DNA of 64,000 nucleotides from UBA2136 sp963974105 (GTDB taxonomy: Bacteria > Pseudomonadota > Alphaproteobacteria > UBA2136). Positions 24,130 to 32,615 of this stretch are shown piece by piece. The stretch is taken from contig CAXBBG010000003.1 of the NCBI GenBank assembly GCA_963974105.1, forward strand, positions 107,211 to 171,210, written 5' to 3'. The notes beneath the pieces were generated by a model, which worked only from the letters and a program-made list of their open reading frames with translations, was not told where the DNA came from and did no database searches. A program made the translations under genes and the position numbers. The stretch's first letter is position 1. Each line of letters opens with the position of its first letter.

Positions 24130-25893
24130 ATGAGCGCTGGATTTGAAGTATGTATTCACCGAGATGGTCGCTGGGAAGTCTATTCTTTTTTTGAAAGTGA
24201 TCAAGAAAGTGACGCCATTTATCAAGCACGCGATATTTCAAACAACTATAGTGCAGTTTGCGTATTATGGTCTTCTAAAATGCGTGTTTTGTTTTTCAAA
24301 AGCCGCAATGAAAATGAAAAAAAACCTTCATATATGGACGTACGCTCAGATTTAAAACTGGCGCGTAAAGTTGAAAAACCTAAGAAAAAATATCATTCGA
24401 CCCCACAATTAAAGCAACAACCACAACCTCAGCCTAAAAAAGTAAAAGAAGACCCTCATTTTACAGAGCAAGATAAACAGCGTGCTATGTTTAATAGCCT
24501 CGCCGTTGCTTTAATAGGCTTAACGCTAACGTTTATGTCCCCTTCTATTTTAACGGACGATGCAGAAACCTATCTCAAACTGATTATTATAGCCACCAGC
24601 TTTATAATTTCTGCATTCTTTTCTTTTGTTGTTTATCAAGTAAGTGAACAGTCGGCACGTTTACGCAACCAAGGACAAGATATTGACTATGATATGTCTT
24701 GGCGTAACGCAGGTATGAGTGATGATACCCTTAAAAAATTAGCTCAAAAACAAAGCCCTGAACTTAAAGATGCAATTTCTAATGTTTTACCAAATATTGT
24801 TCGTGAAACACCCGCTCAATCATACAAAGCATCTGCTCATAATACCTCTCAAATTACATCTGCAAGCCCTAGCAATAGCGCTGCAAACGCTCAAAATAAA
24901 ATACAAACAGCGCAAGACAATAATGCCCACACAAAAAACGAACTACAAGAAGATGATGATGCACAAAACAATGCGCTTGCCGAAGCTAGTTTAAGAGAAG
25001 TTTTAACAGAACATTCTCGCATTATTAAAGCTGTATCTTACGATAAAGAAGCAGATAAGTTAAACGACGCACACGAACTGCCCGCTATATTATATTTAAG
25101 TGGTATTGCAAGTTACGCTATACGTAACCTAAACCTGCCTCAAAAAACACTAAAGGAGAGTGTGCCTCTCATTTTAACCCGCCTTAATGTAAACCCTGCT
25201 ATTTCAGAAAATTATCTTAAACAATTAAGCAATTACATACACACCCCGCGCCATAGCGTTTTATTTGATCAAGCCGTCAAAGATGCCAAGGCATATATGT
25301 CAGGTACCAATTCAAAAAATCAATATGAAACAGTTTTAAATAAATGGCTAGACACACAGAACGAATCTTCTAACTCATTCTTTGGTGTTGTTATGTTTAC
25401 TGATATTGAAAACTTCTCAGAATCAACACGCCTTCATGGTGAAAAATGGATGATTGATGTTCTACATGCCCACAATGACATTGTGCGTAAAGTGATTGAA
25501 CAATACAAAGGACAAGAAATCAAACACACAGGTGATGGCATACTCGCCATGTTTAGTAACGCCCATAAAGCGATAGATGCTGCCGCCACCATTCAAAATG
25601 GCCTCAATATCTTTTCCACCAACATGCCAAACAGAGCATTCAAACTACGTATCGGTATTGGTGCTGGCGATATTATTTCTATAGACAATGATATTTTTGG
25701 AAGTTGTGTAAACCTAGCAGCACGCATTATGCCTTTGGCCAAAGGCGGTCAAATTGCCATCACTGAAGATGTGCATGGCGTATGCGAAGATAGTAATTAC
25801 AGCTTTATTGACCTAGGGGAACAAGAGCTTAAAGGTTTTACCAACCAGCATGTTTATTTGCAAAATTGGCTTCATAAAGATAAAGCACTTTAA
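24130..25893 (+). CDS. Membrane-anchored class III adenylate/guanylate cyclase
   Basis: 587 residues. An N-terminal soluble domain of about 100 residues (MSAGFEVCIHRDGRWEVYSFFESDQESDAIYQAR) is followed by two TM helices (about 130-150 and 157-177), a long Gln/Asn/Ala-rich linker (about 220-290), a helical segment, and the cyclase domain from about 415: FTDIENFSES with the first metal Asp, HTGDGILAMF with the second, and FGSCVNLAARI with transition-state Asn and Arg. All catalytic positions seem intact. A GTG at 24118 is in frame, but AGGTG there serves well as SD for the ATG at 24130. It is divergent from the permease/Cache pair. Confidence 0.92.
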   Translation: MSAGFEVCIHRDGRWEVYSFFESDQESDAIYQARDISNNYSAVCVLWSSKMRVLFFKSRNENEKKPSYMDVRSDLKLARKVEKPKKKYHSTPQLKQQPQPQPKKVKEDPHFTEQDKQRAMFNSLAVALIGLTLTFMSPSILTDDAETYLKLIIIATSFIISAFFSFVVYQVSEQSARLRNQGQDIDYDMSWRNAGMSDDTLKKLAQKQSPELKDAISNVLPNIVRETPAQSYKASAHNTSQITSASPSNSAANAQNKIQTAQDNNAHTKNELQEDDDAQNNALAEASLREVLTEHSRIIKAVSYDKEADKLNDAHELPAILYLSGIASYAIRNLNLPQKTLKESVPLILTRLNVNPAISENYLKQLSNYIHTPRHSVLFDQAVKDAKAYMSGTNSKNQYETVLNKWLDTQNESSNSFFGVVMFTDIENFSESTRLHGEKWMIDVLHAHNDIVRKVIEQYKGQEIKHTGDGILAMFSNAHKAIDAAATIQNGLNIFSTNMPNRAFKLRIGIGAGDIISIDNDIFGSCVNLAARIMPLAKGGQIAITEDVHGVCEDSNYSFIDLGEQELKGFTNQHVYLQNWLHKDKAL

Positions 25894-26084
25894 GGGGTTT
25901 TATTTCATAGAACCCTTTGTCTTTTATAATACAAAAAATTATATAAAATAAATTAAAGTAGCTTATAAACAATTACATCATCTTAGACCAAATCCCCCAT
26001 TATCCCCCCAGCCTATTTATTGCAACATGGCATATAACGCGTTTATTCTTAATATATAACCACAAGCAATAAAGGACTTTACCC

Positions 26085-26549
26085 ATGGCCAATACTATCA
26101 CAAAAATAAACAGAGAAACCAAACATGAAATTGCGCAAAGCTTACAATATGCTTTGTCTGATACATTCATGCTTTACCTCAAAACACATACATACCACTG
26201 GAATGTGATGGGCCCGCAATTTTTAACTCTACACCAATTATTTGAAGAACAATATAACGAGATGTGGCTCGCAGTTGACGCGATGGCTGAACGCATTCGT
26301 AGTATTGGTGAAATGGCACCACACAGCCAAAATTTAGTAGAAATGGCAACTATTCCAGCAAACTTAAAAGTGCTTACAGCAAAAGATATGTTAAAAGATT
26401 TAGAACTTGGGCATGAGGTTGTTTTAAAAACACTAGGTGCCGCATTAAGCTATACCAATGAAGCACAAGACGAAGCCACCGCAGGTATGTTAACTGAACG
26501 CATAATGATACATGAAAAACATTTATGGATGCTTAAAAGTAGTTGTTAA
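26085..26549 (+). CDS. dps: Dps-family ferritin-like DNA protection protein
   Basis: 154 residues. Dodecameric ferroxidase that stores iron and shields DNA. The four-helix pattern and inter-subunit ferroxidase ligands are present: His38 (HTYHWNVMGPQF), His50, Asp65 and Glu69. No Lys-rich N-terminal tail of the E. coli type, so DNA binding may be weak. AAAGGA lies about 10 bases before the ATG. It is monocistronic and followed at once by a perfect 18-bp inverted repeat. Confidence 0.94.
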   Translation: MANTITKINRETKHEIAQSLQYALSDTFMLYLKTHTYHWNVMGPQFLTLHQLFEEQYNEMWLAVDAMAERIRSIGEMAPHSQNLVEMATIPANLKVLTAKDMLKDLELGHEVVLKTLGAALSYTNEAQDEATAGMLTERIMIHEKHLWMLKSSC

Positions 26550-26551
26550 TT

Positions 26552-26596
26552 AAAGGTAAAATGTAAGGGTAATCAACGCCCTTACATTTTACCTTT
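26552..26596. repeat. 18-bp perfect inverted repeat after dps
   Basis: AAAGGTAAAATGTAAGGG (26552-26569) and its exact complement (26579-26596), 9-base loop. It starts 2 bases after the dps stop. Only TTGTTGTA follows, so the T tract is poor; it may be a terminator, an mRNA-stabilising hairpin, or a mobile-hairpin relic. Confidence 0.85.
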
Positions 26597-26836
26597 GTTG
26601 TATACAATAAATTTTCCTTAAATACTGTACTTGACCATTCCATTAGGTTATTATTCACGCCAATTAGATGTGTTTTTACACAACAACTTAATCTTTTTAA
26701 TATAGTCTTTCTATAAAACCGCCACAAATTCATTTATTTATGGCATATACTTCACGCGTTGCATGTTTTGTGCTTCTAAATTCCCATCCACACTTATCTT
26801 AAATAATGGCTACTATGCTAATCTACTTAAACTTGA

Positions 26837-26849
26837 GGAGGTACCCTCC
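26837..26849 (+). promoter_or_regulatory. Shine-Dalgarno sequence inside a strong mini-hairpin
   Basis: GGAGG (26837-26841), loop TAC, CCTCC (26845-26849), directly followed by ATG at 26850. The SD is at the ideal 8-base spacing but can pair fully with the bases between it and the start codon. Confidence 0.65.
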
Positions 26850-28760
26850 ATGAGCAAGAAACGTATTAATATGAATGAGCGCACCTACGCTATTTTAGAA
26901 TATCGTTGGAACGACCCTCACTATAAGTCCAGACGTCAACTTATTGACATCCTTAAAAAGGATTTCGATGTGTTACATATGGACATTCGTAAACTCGCAA
27001 GCTTAGAAAAGCGTGCCCGTACATTCCATGCAACTGAACTTGAGCGTTATCAGCTCAAGCTTGGACAGTATGAAACGGACATGATCAACTTCGAAGCAGC
27101 CACAGCAAAATCTGTTGAATCGAAAGATTCAAAAAAACAGGGTATTGATAAACCAATCGCCCCTGCCGATTTTACGTTGGTAGAATTGATGGATCGCCCT
27201 AAAAGCGGTACGCTTGAAATCTACTATGAACATATGATGGTAAAAGCTAAAAAGCGTCTTGCTAAGACAAAGAAAATTCATTTCATTACATCAGGCCAAA
27301 TTGGCGCTGACGGCTGGGATAATTTTTGGCGTTCTATTAAGCAATACCAAGCATATCGTCATGGTGCAACGTGGGTTGGTGCTTCCACTTATGGACGCTT
27401 AAAGGTTGACCCTGAAACAGGTGCGATTGAAAGTTCTATGGATCCTATTTTTGCAGGTCATATTGTTTTGGATGAAAACATTCATTTCAATGAAAACATC
27501 TGCATCAATACCATGCGCTTGCGCCCTACTTTACGTTATCCACTTGGCGGCTTAAGCTCTACCGAAAACGGTGGTAGCGAAATTTTTATTCATCCCAAAA
27601 ATGACTTGCGCTACGTTGCGCAAACAGCCAACAACTTACCACGTGCCCAAGCCGCTTCTGGTTCTTGTACGTTCCCTAACTATTCTCGCAATATGCTAGG
27701 GCAACAGGACAAAACTGGTGAGCTTGCACAAATTGAGCATGTATTTGGTGGTTGGATTGTTGAAATTGAAGATGATAAAATTTTCCATATCCGCCCTATT
27801 GTTGCCGATAAAAACGGTAATTTTTGTGATTCTTTTTACACCAAACGTGGTAAGTATGTTTCTAAGAAATTTACGCCAACAGGTGTGCAAGAAGCAGAAG
27901 TTGCTGGTATTGTAACAGGTGATTCGCACTTTGCAACCAAGCCTAAAATTGACTTACCTTGGAAAATTGGGACTTGTCCTAAAGTGTTTGATGCAACTTA
28001 TGGCCCGCAAGGGATTATTAACTTGCTCAACATTCCACAGGTTTTCATGCATGATTCGTTTGATGGACATTCCATCAGCCATCATAATGAAAAGAATTCT
28101 CTGTTGTTGGAGCACATGTACGATGCAGGCCTGCTATGTTTACGTAGCGAGCTTGATAACTACTGGCAAACGTACAAAGAAATTCTTAGGTTAACCAAAG
28201 CAAAATATTATGATGTTGCGTCAAACCACCCAGAACACTTGCACCGTTTTATTACGGAAGAGCGTTTTACGTCAAAGTCTGGCTACAATATCATCAATAA
28301 GCGTATCGCAACGCAACTATGGTTAGATGCCGCAAATGATCCATTTTGCAATATCTTGGAAAACTATACACGCGACCACCTAAGCAATGATGAAAATGAA
28401 CGCCTTACAATGTTAAAGCGCGATCAAGATTTTTATTGTGAAGGTAATAAGGTTGACTTACATGGTGACCAAGGTGCAAACGGTTCACGTGCTTCTGATA
28501 AACAGCTGCACAACCTTGGTATCCGCTGTATTGTTGGTCACAGGCACACGCCTGGTATTAACGGACTGGTATGGACTGTAGGTACATCAACCTACTTAAA
28601 AGTTCAATACACCAAAGGGCTAAGCTCTTGGGTTAACACCCATTGCTTAATCTACAAAGGTGGCCAGCGTCAATTGATTAACATCATTGATGGTCGTTTT
28701 GCCTATAACCCTGCGCTTAAACCTGCGAACAACGATAACACTGCCAAAATGGCAGCATAA
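26850..28760 (+). CDS. Calcineurin-like metallophosphoesterase of phage (T5 A1-like) type
   Basis: 636 residues. The C-terminal half has a full metallophosphoesterase motif series: GDSHF near 358-362 (D-x-H), HDSFDGHSISHHNEKN near 401-416, HGDQGANGSRAS near 538, and GHRHTPGI near 565. The combination GDSHF / HHN / HGDxGxNGSRAS / GHxHTPG / SSWxNTHCxIY is what I recall from phage proteins such as T5 A1, implicated in host DNA breakdown; this was not checked by search. The N-terminal about 170 residues are helical and basic. The start at 26850 has AGGAGG; an upstream ATG at 26763 lacks one. No other phage gene adjoins it. Closed by a terminator. Confidence 0.65.
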   Translation: MSKKRINMNERTYAILEYRWNDPHYKSRRQLIDILKKDFDVLHMDIRKLASLEKRARTFHATELERYQLKLGQYETDMINFEAATAKSVESKDSKKQGIDKPIAPADFTLVELMDRPKSGTLEIYYEHMMVKAKKRLAKTKKIHFITSGQIGADGWDNFWRSIKQYQAYRHGATWVGASTYGRLKVDPETGAIESSMDPIFAGHIVLDENIHFNENICINTMRLRPTLRYPLGGLSSTENGGSEIFIHPKNDLRYVAQTANNLPRAQAASGSCTFPNYSRNMLGQQDKTGELAQIEHVFGGWIVEIEDDKIFHIRPIVADKNGNFCDSFYTKRGKYVSKKFTPTGVQEAEVAGIVTGDSHFATKPKIDLPWKIGTCPKVFDATYGPQGIINLLNIPQVFMHDSFDGHSISHHNEKNSLLLEHMYDAGLLCLRSELDNYWQTYKEILRLTKAKYYDVASNHPEHLHRFITEERFTSKSGYNIINKRIATQLWLDAANDPFCNILENYTRDHLSNDENERLTMLKRDQDFYCEGNKVDLHGDQGANGSRASDKQLHNLGIRCIVGHRHTPGINGLVWTVGTSTYLKVQYTKGLSSWVNTHCLIYKGGQRQLINIIDGRFAYNPALKPANNDNTAKMAA

Positions 28761-28783
28761 TAACAAACCTCAGTATCGACTTT

Positions 28784-28813
28784 AGCCCCTTCCTTTGAAG
28801 GGGCTTTTTTTTT
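28784..28813 (+). terminator. Rho-independent terminator
   Basis: Perfect 8-bp stem AGCCCCTT / AAGGGGCT with loop CCTTTG and a T9 run. Confidence 0.92.
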
Positions 28814-28959
28814 ATCTCAATATTTTAGAAAATATGTACCGCAGCCTAATATTCTTTGAACATTATCGGTTATATATAGACATGTATAACCATCATCAGC
28901 TAAGCAACGGCATCTTTTAATATAAAGCCATTAAGACCTTATATGATTTTTAAAAAGCA

Positions 28960-30783
28960 CTATGCTTTAGTGGCATTAAGAAGAGTTTCTAGCTCAGTCC
29001 ATCTTAAAAAGAGCCTATCAACTTGTTGTTGAGCACGCCCCATTTCTTCACAATAGATTTGAAATTTTTCCACATCTTTTACATCCACGGGATTATTATG
29101 TAAATATTCTAGATGCGTCTCTGCCTCTAAAATAGCATTTTCCATATTATCCCATTCCCGCTGGTCTTTATAACTCAGCTTCGTTTGTTTTTTAGATTTT
29201 TCTACTGTGGTATTCGTTTTGATTGGCTCTTTTTTATCATTTACGGATAAAGATTCAAAAGATTTGGTTTTATGCCTTGATTTCCATTGGTTATAGTCAA
29301 CATATGGCGTCACACTTCCCTGCCCTTCAAAGCCTAAAAGAACAGTTGAAACACGCGACAACATTTCCCTATCGTGTGTCACAAGAACAACAGCACCAGG
29401 AAACGTCATTAAGCTTTCCTCAAGTACCTCAATAGAAGGAATATCCAAGTCATTGGTGGGTTCATCAAGTAATAAAATATCGGCTTGCTGAAGCATAAGT
29501 TGCCCCATTAAAACACGTGCTTGTTCACCACCACTTAAAGCGCGCACAGGGCTATCTAATTGGTCGCTTCTAAAACGTAATTTTTGTGCCCATGACGCCA
29601 CGTGAATATGTTCACCACGATATTCCACAATATCTGACCCTGCAGGCGTTAAAGCTTCCCTTAATTTCATATCAGGATTTAACAACTGACGATTTTGATC
29701 AAATTTAATAACGCTACAGCCATTAGAAAGAACTACTTTACCTGCATCTGGCTCTAAATTGCCGCCAATAATATTCATCAGCGTGCTTTTACCAATCCCA
29801 TTAGCACCCAAAAGCCCAACACGCATACCTGGTACTAAAGTTAAATCTAATCCATCAATAAGCACATTATCGCCGTAGGCTTTTTTAACACCATGTAAAA
29901 CAATTAGACGCTTTGTTTTTTTATCAGTGGTTTCAAAATCAAGTGAAATTTTCTTTTCTTCACGTGTTCTATTTTTAAGGTCTGCGACTTCGTCAAATAG
30001 TTCGCTAGCGCTATTTTTACGGGCATTTTGTTTTGTACCACGGGCACGCACCCCACGTTTAAGCCATGCATCTTCAATACGCGCCTTATTTGCTAAGTTG
30101 CTGGCACGTTGCTTTTCACCTGCAAAGTAATCTTCTTTTTTCTCTATAAAAGTATTGTAACTTGCGTCATATCCCCAATACGTTGGTTTATATCGAGGGT
30201 TAATTTCTAATGTTTTATTTGTCGATTTCTCAAGAAAATGACGGTCGTGGCTAATAACAATATATGAAAAGTTAGCTGATGCTAAGTAACTTTCAAGCCA
30301 TTCGATACCTTCAACATCTAAGTGGTTGGTTGGCTCATCTAACAATAACAAGTCTGGATCACGTGCGACTTGCCTTGCAATAGACAGACGTTTTAGCCAC
30401 CCTCCAGAAAGATCAGAAACTTTCTTTGAAAAATCTTCAAAACCAATGCGCCCTAAAGCAACGCTTACAGCGGTCTCTTTTTCAAAATCATCACCAGAGT
30501 CATCTTTCAAAGCATCTAAACCAGCTTCTAAAATGGTCATGGTAGGGTCAAAATCTTCAATTTGTGGAATATACACCATGCGTGCATTTTTAGAACGTAC
30601 CAATTCGCCCTTATCTGCCTCAATAATGCCTGCAAGAATTTTTAAGAATGTTGATTTACCTGCCCCGTTAGGACCAATGAGCCCTATTTTTTCTTTTTCT
30701 TTAATAGAGTACGTTACACCTGTAAATAACAGGCGGTCACCAATATTTTTTTCTATATTTCTGCAAATCAATAAATCGCTCAT
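28960..30783 (-). CDS. uup: ABC-F family ATPase (Uup-like)
   Basis: 607 residues, soluble twin ATPase acting on ribosomes or branched DNA intermediates (Uup type). Domain 1: GPNGAGKST, LSGGWLKRL, LLLLDEPTNHLDVEGIEWLE. Domain 2: GANGIGKST, LSGGEQARVL, ILLLDEPTNDLDIPSIEVLEE, the latter matching Uup. A Lys-rich linker precedes a C-terminal coiled coil (about 535-605, EWDNMENAILEAETHLEYLH) that is the Uup DNA-binding region. The start is taken at ATG 30783 (MSDLLICRNIEK); an ATG 8 codons upstream is possible and neither has a good SD. Confidence 0.9.
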   Translation of the reverse strand: MSDLLICRNIEKNIGDRLLFTGVTYSIKEKEKIGLIGPNGAGKSTFLKILAGIIEADKGELVRSKNARMVYIPQIEDFDPTMTILEAGLDALKDDSGDDFEKETAVSVALGRIGFEDFSKKVSDLSGGWLKRLSIARQVARDPDLLLLDEPTNHLDVEGIEWLESYLASANFSYIVISHDRHFLEKSTNKTLEINPRYKPTYWGYDASYNTFIEKKEDYFAGEKQRASNLANKARIEDAWLKRGVRARGTKQNARKNSASELFDEVADLKNRTREEKKISLDFETTDKKTKRLIVLHGVKKAYGDNVLIDGLDLTLVPGMRVGLLGANGIGKSTLMNIIGGNLEPDAGKVVLSNGCSVIKFDQNRQLLNPDMKLREALTPAGSDIVEYRGEHIHVASWAQKLRFRSDQLDSPVRALSGGEQARVLMGQLMLQQADILLLDEPTNDLDIPSIEVLEESLMTFPGAVVLVTHDREMLSRVSTVLLGFEGQGSVTPYVDYNQWKSRHKTKSFESLSVNDKKEPIKTNTTVEKSKKQTKLSYKDQREWDNMENAILEAETHLEYLHNNPVDVKDVEKFQIYCEEMGRAQQQVDRLFLRWTELETLLNATKA

Positions 30784-30889
30784 AGCTATGTGATACACTT
30801 TGTGCAAAAATAAAGCAATATATGCGCTCGCATTATGTGATTATTTTTGATATAAGAGTGACAACAAATTAACACACAAGGAAAATTCA

Positions 30890-31108
30890 ATGGCTGAGAT
30901 GGACCCAAAAGACAAACGTCAATTCAAGCGTTGCGTCACGACTTTAAATAAAATTCTAGAAAACGCCTTGATCGACTTCCCCGATGCTGAATATTATATT
31001 GATGGTGTTGAACTTCAGCTTTTAAGCGAGCCGCACCTACCACGTGGCAAGAATAAAAAACAGCGTAATATTTTGGCGCGTAGCCCGCTTCTAGGCTTAG
31101 ATGGTTAA
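30890..31108 (+). CDS. Unknown small basic protein (72 aa)
   Basis: Not recognised. It begins with a charged helix (DPKDKRQFKRCVTTLNKILENAL), has a short predicted strand section (AEYYIDGVELQLL) and ends in a very basic tail (PRGKNKKQRNILARS). SD AAGGAAA 8 bases before the ATG and a terminator 20 bases after the stop support a real gene. Divergent from uup with about 100 bases between; a nucleic-acid-binding role would fit the composition but is a guess. Confidence 0.65.
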   Translation: MAEMDPKDKRQFKRCVTTLNKILENALIDFPDAEYYIDGVELQLLSEPHLPRGKNKKQRNILARSPLLGLDG

Positions 31109-31127
31109 GAACCATTATCTTTTTAAG

Positions 31128-31152
31128 AGCCTCTCTATATGAGAGGCTTTTT
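31128..31152 (+). terminator. Rho-independent terminator
   Basis: Perfect 8-bp stem AGCCTCTC / GAGAGGCT with loop TATAT, then TTTTT. Confidence 0.88.
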
Positions 31153-31176
31153 CTTGCTATAACCTTCTATAGCCTT

Positions 31177-31932
31177 CTATTTCTTTGCCTTTTCAAGAGC
31201 CGCCTTCACCACTTGCAACTCTTTCATAATTGCATCAAGTTTTTCTGTATAAGGGTCAATGCCCTCATCGCTCATCACATTTACAACAACAGCAATAACC
31301 ATATTCAACAGCACAAATGTAGAAACAAGTATATAAAGAATGAAAAAGATGCCCGCCCAAGGGTAGACAACCATAATTTCATTCACAACTTCAACCCAAC
31401 CTTCTAAAGTCATCAGTTGAAACAAGGTAAACATAGATGTACCAATGTTTTCAAAATAATGCGGAAACTCACTGCCAAACATTTGCACCGACATTACCGC
31501 AAATACATAAAATATAATGCTAAATAGCATAGCCACAGCACCAATACCAGGAATTGAGTCTAGAAACGTGCTTACAATAACGCGTAAGCTTGGCATAGCA
31601 GAGATAAGGCGCAACACACGTAGCACACGTAAAGAACGAATAACCGATAAATTACCAGAGGCCGGTACAAGAGAAACCCCTACAACCACAAAATCAAAAA
31701 CACACCAAGGCCGTTTAAAAAAGTCGATGCCGTAAACAAATAATTTCATGCAAAGCTCTATCACAAAAATACTTAATGCCACTTTATCAAAAACATGTAA
31801 ATAATAAAGATTTTCTGCCCCTAAAGCAGAAACGGTCTCTAAGCCAAGAGTGATTGCATTTAAAATAATAACACACATGATAAATGTCTGAAACTTGACG
31901 TGAGTTACTAAAATTTCCATTTTTTGACGCAT
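31177..31932 (-). CDS. Bacterial voltage-gated ion channel (NaChBac/BacNav type)
   Basis: 251 residues, one 6-TM subunit of a homotetramer in the inner membrane. S1 about 13-32, S2 about 47-68, S3 about 77-90, S4 about 97-117 with Arg at every third position (IRSLRVLRVLRL), S5 about 128-150, pore helix and filter FQLMTLEGWVE (TLEGW at 175-179, cf. TLESW in NaChBac), S6 about 193-219, then a C-terminal coiled coil (YTEKLDAIMKELQVVKAALEKAKK) that assembles tetramers. The start at 31932 has AAGGGG about 8 bases upstream; the frame is open further upstream but without signals. Sodium selectivity is inferred from the Glu in the filter. Confidence 0.88.
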   Translation of the reverse strand: MRQKMEILVTHVKFQTFIMCVIILNAITLGLETVSALGAENLYYLHVFDKVALSIFVIELCMKLFVYGIDFFKRPWCVFDFVVVGVSLVPASGNLSVIRSLRVLRVLRLISAMPSLRVIVSTFLDSIPGIGAVAMLFSIIFYVFAVMSVQMFGSEFPHYFENIGTSMFTLFQLMTLEGWVEVVNEIMVVYPWAGIFFILYILVSTFVLLNMVIAVVVNVMSDEGIDPYTEKLDAIMKELQVVKAALEKAKK

Positions 31933-32153
31933 AATATTCCCCTTAAAAATTATCCATAAAACTATATCAAAGCCACTCCTTACAAACAAACAATCCAAGT
32001 ACATGTCCATCTATAAAATGGTAATTCAACAACACTTAACATCCTAATAGGGATAATACTAAACATCAAAAACAATCAAACCATATAAAAATCAACAGCT
32101 TTCGTGTAAAATAAACCAAATAATAAAAATAAAATGCATTAAGGATATTGATA

Positions 32154-32555
32154 ATGAAAAATTGGAAATCATGGTGGATGGTCGCACTCAGCGCCTTTCT
32201 TATTAGCTGGCTAGGTGACTGGGCAGTAGCCGAGTGGATGTCAGATGACAAAACACAGCTACTGGCAACTTGGGGGCTTGAAAACAAAGAGTGGATGAGC
32301 CTTGAAACAATGCTTGCTTATGCATGGTTTGCTCTTGCACTTACATTTGTATTTATCAAAGGTTACGAAGGTAAAAACTGGTGGGAAGGTGTGCGTTTTG
32401 GAACATACATGTGGGCGATTATGATTGGTTGCCTATGGATAAGCAATGCCATGCCAAGCAGCGACTGGTGGATGTGGGCTACAGCAATGTGGGCTGGTTC
32501 AGCACTTATTGGCGAAGTTATGTGGTGGTCATACAAACCAACAGCTAAAGCATAA
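32154..32555 (+). CDS. Extremely tryptophan-rich membrane protein, unknown (133 aa)
   Basis: Not recognised. About four TM segments with Trp clusters at their ends (KSWWMV, KNWWEG, DWWMW, MWWSY); I count 19 Trp in 133 residues, about 14 percent. Few charges. Start ATG at 32154 with AAGGA 8 bases before it; a TTG two codons upstream is less likely. Closed by a bidirectional terminator. It may bind a flat hydrophobic cofactor or simply sit at the membrane interface; both are guesses. Confidence 0.7.
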   Translation: MKNWKSWWMVALSAFLISWLGDWAVAEWMSDDKTQLLATWGLENKEWMSLETMLAYAWFALALTFVFIKGYEGKNWWEGVRFGTYMWAIMIGCLWISNAMPSSDWWMWATAMWAGSALIGEVMWWSYKPTAKA

Positions 32556-32571
32556 GCTTTATCATTACACA

Positions 32572-32601
32572 AAAAAAAACGCCCTAACTGGGCGTTTTTT
32601 T
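32572..32601 (+). terminator. Bidirectional terminator
   Basis: Stem ACGCCC / GGGCGT (32579-32595), loop TAACT, A run on the left and T7 on the right, between convergent genes. Confidence 0.9.
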
Positions 32602-32615
32602 ATCGATGCATGCAA

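Larger units (their letters stand above)
26550..26849. other. Intergenic region between dps and the metallophosphoesterase gene
   Basis: 300 bases. It contains the inverted repeat at 26552-26596 and, at its right end, a GGAGG/CCTCC hairpin around the next SD. No other gene or RNA recognised. Confidence 0.6.

Noticed and set aside
26763..26849. Upstream start for the metallophosphoesterase giving 665 residues
   Set aside because: No ribosome binding site there, and a perfect AGGAGG precedes the ATG at 26850.
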